In this document: positions 16,414-22,292 of the stretch, in pieces
Layout of the letters: each line of letters starts with the position of its first letter
How positions within the stretch are numbered: position 1 is the first letter of the stretch
IMG/VR virus record: IMGVR_UViG_3300007541_004898
Coordinates: 1 to 22,946 of that record
Direction: 5' to 3' (one strand)
Source: a virus
DNA length: 22,946 bases
The notes under the pieces: model-generated
Seen by the model: only the letters and a program-made list of their open reading frames with translations
The model's database searches: none
What the model was told of the DNA's origin: nothing
Program-made: the position numbers and the translations under genes

Positions 16414-17210
16414 TTAATATAATTGCCATCAGTATAATCTTTGAACAGATCAAATTCTCCGTTTAAATTTGCATACTTTGAGTATTCTTCAATACTCTTT
16501 TTCATCATATTTTCTTTAGTTCCAAGCAAAACTTCTTTTCCCCACATTCCAGTGAGCAAATGTTTGGTTCTATATTCGGGATTATACGATAGCCCATGGT
16601 TATTGAATAACTTTCCTGGAAGAATATTTTTTCCCCCTAGATTATATTTTTCCATTTTCTGAGAAACATAATTTGGACCAGCAGTGATTCCGATCAAGTG
16701 TGATGTGACATTATCGCCCATTCTTTTTTTGTTGAATTTCGGTTTCACCTTGGCATTGTAATTTGGTTCGCATTCATTGATCAATCTAGAAACAAATTCA
16801 TTATTCTTTGTTGAGCACATCAAACAATTCTCTACCTGTAATTCGCCATTCATCCATTTTTCGCCGTATGGTGCCTGAACAATATGAAAATCTTGTGTTA
16901 ATTCACCATAAAAGTTCTTATAACAAAAGACATCCATGTCTACATAGATTCCACCATACTTATGCAATATGCAAAATCTTGCAAAATCAATTTTCATGAT
17001 GTGCACAGGAAAAGAAGAGTAGAATTTCCAGTATTCTGGATAGTGCTCTCTTACCAAAGAATCTATATCTTCCTCATCATTCCATAGCTTATGCTCAAAT
17101 TCTGGAAATTGTTGTTTCCAAGAAGGATAGCATTGTTCCCAGATTGGATGCCAGCTTTCTTTGTCTTTTGGTGCAATATGATGAATAATCTTAGGAATTT
17201 TGTTGTTCAT
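16410..17210 (-). CDS. Glycosyltransferase with DXD motif (GT32/Gly_transf_sug type)
   Basis: Predicted sugar transferase of 266 aa. The N-terminus IPKIIHHIAPKDKESWHP is the family's I-P-K-I-I-H opening. LWNDEED follows, then IMKIDFARFCILHKYGGIYVD with the metal-binding DMD (D91, D93), the hallmark of capsular polysaccharide and OCH1-like transferases. The C-terminal half has GPNYVSQKM and HLLTGMWG. I use the ATG at 17210, which overlaps the upstream gene by 20 bases; a TTG at 17234 is less likely. Works with the other two transferases of the cassette, target unknown. Confidence 0.85.
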   Translation of the reverse strand: MNNKIPKIIHHIAPKDKESWHPIWEQCYPSWKQQFPEFEHKLWNDEEDIDSLVREHYPEYWKFYSSFPVHIMKIDFARFCILHKYGGIYVDMDVFCYKNFYGELTQDFHIVQAPYGEKWMNGELQVENCLMCSTKNNEFVSRLINECEPNYNAKVKPKFNKKRMGDNVTSHLIGITAGPNYVSQKMEKYNLGGKNILPGKLFNNHGLSYNPEYRTKHLLTGMWGKEVLLGTKENMMKKSIEEYSKYANLNGEFDLFKDYTDGNYIK

Positions 17211-17811
17211 TCCATGCTTCTTCTGGAATAGCAATAATAGACATCACAACGCAGATTGTTTCTTCATCATGGTTGTTTGGTTCAATTCCATAAGAAAGAT
17301 AAGAAGGAAATACAAATAGCTGACCTTCTGCTGGTTGGATGTGCATCTTTTCGCTGTTAAATTTGTTCTTGTATTCAATCAGCGCATTTCCTTGCCAGGA
17401 GGTATTGGTTCCAGGATTAGAGATAAACAACTTTCCGCTTTCTGGTGGCGCTTTCAAAAACACCAATCCTGTAAATGTATCTCTTTGTGTTGTATTGAAC
17501 AAAACAGCAGATTTAGATTTTGCGATATTTACCCATGCACTTGAGATAAAGCAGCGAGAGGGAACAAACGAAAGATCGATTGTTGCTTTTTCTGCTGTTT
17601 GGATTGCATAGTCAAAAAGAGGAAACAACGGCTCTTGATGTTGCAGAATATTTCTTGGAGACTGGTATCCATTGTGAAAAAACTTTTGTTCTGGATTTGG
17701 ATTATTTGTTTCTGCAGTTTTTACACAGTCAATAAAATTTTGTTGGTGTTCAGAAAAATCTGAATGCGTTGATTCCCAAATTGGAGTGGTGAATGCAGAT
17801 ATAATGTTCAT
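17191..17811 (-). CDS. Catalytically dead paralogue of the 2OG-Fe(II) hydroxylase (pseudoenzyme)
   Basis: A 206-aa protein plainly related along its length to the hydroxylase at 9996-10607. Both have F-x-TPIW near the start, a GYQSP segment, SxxWVN, an APxxSG...NPG-x-NT-x-W core, FPSYL/WPSYL and PNNHD. All residues expected for catalysis are replaced: H110 to T107, H112 to Q109, H177 to Y174, H180 to E177 and R188 to T185. The frame is intact and has a good AAGGAA site about 10 bases from its ATG, so it is probably expressed. It cannot bind iron in the usual way and may act as a scaffold or regulatory partner of the active copy. It is the first gene of the glycan cassette. Confidence 0.85.
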   Translation of the reverse strand: MNIISAFTTPIWESTHSDFSEHQQNFIDCVKTAETNNPNPEQKFFHNGYQSPRNILQHQEPLFPLFDYAIQTAEKATIDLSFVPSRCFISSAWVNIAKSKSAVLFNTTQRDTFTGLVFLKAPPESGKLFISNPGTNTSWQGNALIEYKNKFNSEKMHIQPAEGQLFVFPSYLSYGIEPNNHDEETICVVMSIIAIPEEAWNEQQNS

Positions 17812-17823
17812 AATATAGATTCC

Positions 17824-17967
17824 TTATAATATAACTTTGCTAATTTTACGATCAAATTTTAACTTGGGGTTTGTTTTCACAAATTTATTTTTTTGGTTGA
17901 AAGTGTTTGCGTGTTTAATCAACCCAAAATAGCTATTTATTGAAGATCTAAGTTTTAGATATTTTGA
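17824..17967 (-). pseudogene. Relic of the C-terminus of a DGR-type reverse transcriptase
   Basis: In the frame one base ahead of the avd stub, 47 codons stay open from 17967 to a TAA at 17824-17826. The segment LRSSINSYFGLIKHANTFNQ resembles the extreme C-terminal part of diversity-generating-retroelement reverse transcriptases, where S-x-N-S-Y-L-G is followed by K-H-x-N. No palm domain, YxDD motif or start codon is present, so this is a remnant. It overlaps the avd stub by 20 bases, which marks a likely deletion junction. Family assignment is from memory of the motif and would need a profile search. Confidence 0.6.
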
Positions 17968-18109
17968 CTACCAATTCAATTATTTCGTTTCTTAATTTGT
18001 CACCGAGAGAATATTTAAAATCTCTGGGAAAATGCTTAACAACATTTGTAGTCAATTTAAGCAATTCATATGTTACTTTATATAGAGGCAGTGTTGTGTA
18101 GAGTGCCAT
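17948..18109 (-). pseudogene. avd: N-terminal stub of avd (DGR accessory four-helix bundle protein)
   Basis: A 53-codon frame from an ATG at 18109 to a TAG at 17948. The core PLYKVTYELLKLTTNVVKHF, then PRDFKYSLGDKL and RNEIIELVVKI, matches the first two helices of the Avd/four-helix-bundle family that partners DGR reverse transcriptases. The usual F-P-R-x-F/Y-K-Y-x-L-G signature is intact. The normal protein is about 110-130 aa, so about half is missing, and there is no ribosome-binding site before the ATG. It directly follows the variable tail protein gene, the normal DGR order. Confidence 0.72.
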
Positions 18110-18128
18110 ATTTTAAATAGAAAAATAG

Positions 18129-18773
18129 TTAAATGGGTGATCGCCTGATAGGACGACCACAGTAGATGCCGAGACACTTGGCGACGTCGGAGAGCAAGTT
18201 ACCGTTGCTGAAGATGATACCATATGCGAACAGCGCATTCTGCTCAGTCGAAGCCCAATGGAGGCAGCCAGAATAGCCTTGACTTCCACATGATTTGTTA
18301 GTATATTGTTGCTGAAGTTCGCACGTCGCCCCAATATACCAATCTGAAAACCCTGCCGTTGTTAAGCTGCCAACATAATTGAATAATGGATGTGTTGCGT
18401 TCTTTTGTGCATAGGTGTTGCTATACCCATTTGTAGTTGATGTTGTTCCACTAGAAAGTGATTGTGTGGTTTTCCATTTACATCCCGATGCAGTCACTAT
18501 CGAAGCAAACAAATAATATCCAGATTGTGTTCCTGTGTAATATCCCCCATGATCAGCATAATATGTGCCAAGTGTTGTTGGCGTCACAGGTCCGGAACTT
18601 TTTCCATAGAAATCCGACATGCGAATGCAACCAGACGCTTTTTCTGCTAGAGAACGAACATCTGCTCTGTTCATATTAATTGATGCTGTTGCAGAACATC
18701 CAAGTTCTAGATTAACACTTCTCCCAGTGGTTGCTCCACCAAGTGACATTGCTCCAGAAGCGCAAAGTGCCAT
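18129..18773 (-). CDS. Tail adhesin with DUF1566/C-type-lectin-like end, DGR variable protein
   Basis: A 214-aa, Cys-rich receptor-binding candidate. Residues 1-60 (MALCASGAMSLGGATTGRSV ... MSDFYGKSSG) are a particle-attachment domain seen at the start of many phage tail proteins. Residues about 85-212 form the lectin-like or DUF1566-like domain, with HWASTEQNA (172-180), FSNGN (188-192), a lysine at 199 and the closing GRPIR (206-210), equivalent to the usual YWSSTE, FSNG, K and VRPVR landmarks. Residues between these landmarks are those usually varied in DGR targets. A GGGAG site precedes the ATG within the end of the upstream gene. The adjacent avd stub supports the DGR link. Confidence 0.8.
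   Translation of the reverse strand: MALCASGAMSLGGATTGRSVNLELGCSATASINMNRADVRSLAEKASGCIRMSDFYGKSSGPVTPTTLGTYYADHGGYYTGTQSGYYLFASIVTASGCKWKTTQSLSSGTTSTTNGYSNTYAQKNATHPLFNYVGSLTTAGFSDWYIGATCELQQQYTNKSCGSQGYSGCLHWASTEQNALFAYGIIFSNGNLLSDVAKCLGIYCGRPIRRSPI
18132..18260 (-). other. Candidate DGR variable region (VR) at the 3' end of the adhesin gene
   Basis: Residues 172-214 of the adhesin. In residues 181-205, 16 of 25 codons end in C (TTC, ATC, AGC, AAC, CTC, TCC, GAC, GTC, GCC, GGC, TAC), while the start of the same gene mostly uses A- or T-ending codons. AAC codons in a template repeat become NNC after adenine-directed mutagenesis, so this is the pattern expected. No template repeat was found in the window, and the 5' limit is a guess. 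Confidence 0.55.
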
Positions 18774-18775
18774 TG

Positions 18776-19795
18776 TTATTCTCCCATTACTGAGTTATAC
18801 AATGTTTTTAGTTCTTCCACCGTAGTGCATGCATCAATTTGTTGAACATATGCATATTCTTCGTCATAATATTCCTGCATCTTAGAATCAATAAAATTTG
18901 CAATCGCAACCAAATCTTCTTTACTTGCAACAATCCAAGAATTCACCAGCTTCCATTTCACAGTGTCAGAATCTGACATTGAATTTGCTTTGTTCAATGC
19001 TAACAAATAAGTTCCAGAATCAGTATAAGTTGAAACGGTTTCGCCATTCAATTCCATTTCTGTTCCAGCAAACATCTTTCTGTTTCTTTCTTGCTGTGCA
19101 ATTTCTTTAAACGAGGTTTTTATTTCGTCAACCGTTTTATCAGAAAGAAAATAAGTTCCGACAGCACGACCAGTATCTGTCACCCAAGACAAATTTGATT
19201 TGGTTTGATACTTTTCATCATATTCTGGTTGTGCAGAATACCCTACACGATAGATCTTTGCACGATCGTTTAACACAAGTGGTTCGTCTACAGGAAATAA
19301 TCCCTTTCTGAACACAGTCATATCGTCTGGAACAGAAACATCTTCAATCCCTCTTTCAACCAAACCTTTATTGATTTTAAATGAGTCCCAAAGCAATGGT
19401 CCCCAAATTTTATCAAGATCGTTTGGTTGGTCATCAATTACAACCAGATATTCTTCTGTTCCATCAACCTGAATTGGGTATTCCCATGGTGGATTCTTTT
19501 CCACAATGGATGGTGTTTTATTGGATTGCAATCTTTGATTAACTAATGCAACAAGATCATCATAATCTCTATTGGCTTTGATCCAACCAACAATAGTTTC
19601 TTCGGTCAAATCGTCATATGCAATGTAACCATCCGCTGAAGGAGCAGAGAGTTCAGTCACCTCATATGAATCACCATAATGCTGCCCATCAGTTGCCTGA
19701 AAACGCCAGTTGATTTTCTTAACAACATTGCTAAGACCATCTTCGCTGGGAGCAGTGTAGAGAGAAAGGATTTCCCATTTGTATTCGATTGCCAT
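18776..19795 (-). CDS. Tail-fibre accessory protein (DUF4376-like C-terminus)
   Basis: A 339-aa protein, probably a tail-fibre structural or assembly accessory. The N-terminus (residues 1-60: YKWEILSLYTAPSEDG, VVKKINWRFQATDG, SYEVTEL) resembles a domain seen in T4-like marine phages in which a W-R-x-x-A-x-D-G strand precedes an acidic segment ending in the LTEETIVGWIK helix. The C-terminus (about 225-335) looks like DUF4376: helical FKEIAQQERNRKM, then MELNGETVSTYTDSGTYLLA, VKWKLVNSWIVASKEDLVAI and the final CTTVEELKTLYN. A perfect late promoter lies 35 bases upstream and an AGGAA site precedes the ATG. It is two bases from the adhesin gene, so the two are co-expressed. Confidence 0.7.
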   Translation of the reverse strand: MAIEYKWEILSLYTAPSEDGLSNVVKKINWRFQATDGQHYGDSYEVTELSAPSADGYIAYDDLTEETIVGWIKANRDYDDLVALVNQRLQSNKTPSIVEKNPPWEYPIQVDGTEEYLVVIDDQPNDLDKIWGPLLWDSFKINKGLVERGIEDVSVPDDMTVFRKGLFPVDEPLVLNDRAKIYRVGYSAQPEYDEKYQTKSNLSWVTDTGRAVGTYFLSDKTVDEIKTSFKEIAQQERNRKMFAGTEMELNGETVSTYTDSGTYLLALNKANSMSDSDTVKWKLVNSWIVASKEDLVAIANFIDSKMQEYYDEEYAYVQQIDACTTVEELKTLYNSVMGE

Positions 19796-19829
19796 ATCTT
19801 TTCCTTTGATTGGAGGAATTATTTTCTTC

Positions 19830-19837
19830 TATTTATA
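19830..19837 (-). promoter_or_regulatory. T4-type late promoter for fibre accessory protein and adhesin
   Basis: Exact TATAAATA on the minus strand in the 46-base gap after the GT25-PLOD gene and 35 bases upstream of the ATG at 19795. It makes the accessory protein and DGR-type adhesin a late unit separate from the fibre-modifying enzymes. Confidence 0.87.
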
Positions 19838-19841
19838 ATAT

Positions 19842-21707
19842 TTATCCACCAATGTCTCCAGGATAACGAGAACTCCACATGGTCAAACTGTATTTTACAC
19901 CAGACAACAACTCATTACATTCGTGTCCATGAGTCACTTGTCCAGGAAACAGAACCGCTCTACCAACAGCGATGTCGGAATTGCTTACATTCTGTCTGCG
20001 GAATACAAGGTTTGCACCATCATAGTCATCATTGAGTTTTACAGATCCTGTGACTAAACTTGCGTCATGGTGATAGGGTAAACAAGTTTGAGTGTCAACT
20101 GAATATCTCATTACAAATGCATCTCTCATACCGTACATCTCAATTGGATGCCAATACTCTTCAATGATTGGATATAGATGTTTCTGCCAGTGCTTTTCTA
20201 ATTCTTCCCAAAGACCCAATGCTTTCATTCGAATCTCATATGCTGGGAACTTGTCATATTGCAGACTTTGCCAATTACCATGCTTATCTGCAATATTTAT
20301 AAGGTCTTCACACTGGCTCTGTGTCATGAAATCAACAACCAGCATATCTTTGTCGATGATGTCAAACTTGCCATGAGTTGGAATGTATAGTGTTGGGAAC
20401 TTAGGGTAGAACATGCGATATAGGGCATCGAACTTCCTCTTCGCCTCCTCTCCACCGTTTCCGTGATAGATACATCCAAAGGTATTCGTTACAGGATTGA
20501 ACAGCTGAGTGCCGTTTCTCGACACCTGTGGCTCGTGAGTGATGAAGATATATCCTTCGTAGTCCAACTTGATGTCAAACTTACCGCTAAGAAACTGTTT
20601 GTGGCAATAATATTGATCATCACCTCTTGCATCAATCTCATCAGCAAAAATCTTTCTCAACTCGTCAACTCTGCCGATATATGTTCCACTGTTCAGATAC
20701 CGATATGGTGTTTCTGATTCTGGAAATTCTGGCGCAAGACTTTCATCTGGCCAACAGTATCTTTCTGCAGAGAATAGAACTTTGGTTTGGAATCCAAGAT
20801 AGCGTTCTGTGATTGTTTTCAAATCATCTGCAAAAAATACATCATAGGCATCAGTGAACAACACCACATCATGATCTGGTAGCGTCTTCAAATATTCTTG
20901 CATAAGATTCAGTTTCATTCCACCACCAGTTCCCGACATGTCTTGAAACCAGTCTACATTGCGACCAAGATTCTTTGGATAGATCTTCTTGAGCATTGCG
21001 CTGTCCATTAATGACACACATCTCTTACGATCTGTTCCAACAGTAATCGGATGCACTTTAAAATCAACGAACCAATCCTCTTCTGAGACTGGTTCCACAT
21101 CCGTGCCAGACTGATCCCTTGCAGATTGACTTGCTGCATCAGTCTTGAGCGCAATCATCTTCAGTGCAGATTTCATCACTGCAACATAATCATCAACAGG
21201 AATAATGTTCTTTAGAATTGGAGTAGAAAGCAGAATCTTTGCCGCAGCAGGCGTAACAATATACGCATGCAGATTGTATGCATATCCTGGCTCTATAAGA
21301 TTGCCAGTAATATTTATTGCTTTGTCTGGTTCGTTCTCGCTGTGAGCAAGATAAACGAAGTTGAATGTGTCTGCAAGCGAGGTGTAAAAACCTTCATCAA
21401 ACAATTCTTGATTGACAATGGCATCATCTTCAAACACCATGATTGGCTCGTTGATCTGCATACAATACTGCCATGCCGTAGCATGAGAGATAAAGCAACC
21501 AATCTCACCTCTTGTGATCTTGCGATTCTTATATGGATCACGCCACAAGCGATTGGTGTCCATACCTTTCTTGAGAAGTTTCTCGTGTGTTAGATCACTA
21601 GCATCAAATGCTTCCAACCACTGCACATCGGACAAGAATGAATTCTTTTCAAGGAACTGCTTCTTACGATCTTCACGCCTTTTCAGGTTTATAACAATCT
21701 TTTTCAT
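19842..21707 (-). CDS. Three-domain collagen-type lysine modifier: GT25 + PLOD glycosyltransferase + lysyl hydroxylase
   Basis: A 621-aa fusion. Residues 1-190: GT25 fold (MKKIVINLKRREDRKKQF, GEIGCFISHATAWQ at 68-80, FEDDA at 92-96), as in collagen galactosyltransferases. Residues about 215-440: PLOD-type glucosyltransferase domain, with LFTDAYDVFF holding D286 and D289 (human LH3 has FVDSYDV), YLNSGTYIG (337-345), DDQYY (363-367) and YHGNG (414-418). Residues about 455-615: 2OG-Fe(II) lysyl hydroxylase domain with YHHDAS (H546, D548), DYDGANLVF, FPGQVTHGHE (H593) and VKYSLTMW (K605 in the place of the 2OG-binding Arg). All catalytic motifs are present. It lies one gene from a collagen-like fibre rich in X-Lys-Gly, suggesting synthesis of glycosylated hydroxylysine on that fibre. 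It shares an ATGA overlap with the next hydroxylase. Confidence 0.9.
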   Translation of the reverse strand: MKKIVINLKRREDRKKQFLEKNSFLSDVQWLEAFDASDLTHEKLLKKGMDTNRLWRDPYKNRKITRGEIGCFISHATAWQYCMQINEPIMVFEDDAIVNQELFDEGFYTSLADTFNFVYLAHSENEPDKAINITGNLIEPGYAYNLHAYIVTPAAAKILLSTPILKNIIPVDDYVAVMKSALKMIALKTDAASQSARDQSGTDVEPVSEEDWFVDFKVHPITVGTDRKRCVSLMDSAMLKKIYPKNLGRNVDWFQDMSGTGGGMKLNLMQEYLKTLPDHDVVLFTDAYDVFFADDLKTITERYLGFQTKVLFSAERYCWPDESLAPEFPESETPYRYLNSGTYIGRVDELRKIFADEIDARGDDQYYCHKQFLSGKFDIKLDYEGYIFITHEPQVSRNGTQLFNPVTNTFGCIYHGNGGEEAKRKFDALYRMFYPKFPTLYIPTHGKFDIIDKDMLVVDFMTQSQCEDLINIADKHGNWQSLQYDKFPAYEIRMKALGLWEELEKHWQKHLYPIIEEYWHPIEMYGMRDAFVMRYSVDTQTCLPYHHDASLVTGSVKLNDDYDGANLVFRRQNVSNSDIAVGRAVLFPGQVTHGHECNELLSGVKYSLTMWSSRYPGDIGG

Positions 21708-22276
21708 CTAAATTTTGGTCCTTGAATCCATGTTACAAGAGATTTTCTCACGCCACTGGTCACTGGTGTCACACGGTGTCGAATGAACGAAGGAAAACAG
21801 ATAATGCTTCCTTTGGTTCTAAGTTGATTGGGATCTGGTTGACGATACTGTGCGTCAAGTTCGAAGACACCACCCTCATAATCATTTGGATCACTGAGTT
21901 GAATTACGACACTGATCTTTCTATCATATGTAGTTGGATTGCCCCAGAAGGTATCATGGTGCCACTCGTAATGGTCATTGTTCGATCCATAGTAAGTAGT
22001 ATATTGTATTTCGTCAATATAGTCAACAGTGAAACCAAAGGAATAACGATTTGCTTCCTGTCCATAGTACCAGAGCAGATCAGCAATAAACTTGCTGTTG
22101 GGATCTCGTTTGTTAATCCATCGCAATTCGGAACTTCGATAACCATCGTTGTTCACATCACCATCAAACCCAAGATTTGCGGAGACTGGATTGTAATACT
22201 CGCATTCTGTTACGATCTTATCAATCGTATCACCATCCAGTTCTCCACACCACATTTGCCAAATATTGTCATTCAT
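21704..22276 (-). CDS. PKHD-type 2OG-Fe(II) hydroxylase
   Basis: A 190-aa Fe(II)/2-oxoglutarate hydroxylase of the prolyl-4-hydroxylase alpha-like (PKHD, YbiX/PiuC) group. The iron site is WHHDTF (H106-x-D108) with distal H167 in CFPSFIRHRVTPVTSGVR; R177 would bind 2OG. SVVIQLSDPNDYEGGVFEL matches the family strand, and the end SLVTWIQGP is canonical. It sits between the collagen-like fibre gene (16 bases away) and the lysyl hydroxylase-glycosyltransferase fusion (4-base overlap), so the fibre is the natural candidate substrate. Proline, threonine or lysine in the repeats are all possible targets. Confidence 0.88.
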   Translation of the reverse strand: MNDNIWQMWCGELDGDTIDKIVTECEYYNPVSANLGFDGDVNNDGYRSSELRWINKRDPNSKFIADLLWYYGQEANRYSFGFTVDYIDEIQYTTYYGSNNDHYEWHHDTFWGNPTTYDRKISVVIQLSDPNDYEGGVFELDAQYRQPDPNQLRTKGSIICFPSFIRHRVTPVTSGVRKSLVTWIQGPKFR

Positions 22277-22292
22277 AATATAGTTTTACACC

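Noticed and set aside
17891-17929. Inverted repeat (TTTTGGTTGA / TCAACCCAAAA) in the DGR relic
   Set aside because: Weak, AT-rich, has a bulged base, no T-run on either strand, and is coding sequence of the RT relic; not called as terminator or DGR hairpin.
17934-17941. AATAAATA octamer upstream of the pseudoenzyme gene
   Set aside because: It falls within the reverse-transcriptase relic frame (codons around SINSY) and is over 120 bases from the next start. It may have been co-opted but nothing supports this.
20294-20301. Exact TATAAATA on the minus strand
   Set aside because: It lies in the middle of the GT25-PLOD coding sequence with no gene start nearby downstream; a chance match in AT-rich coding DNA is more likely than a promoter.
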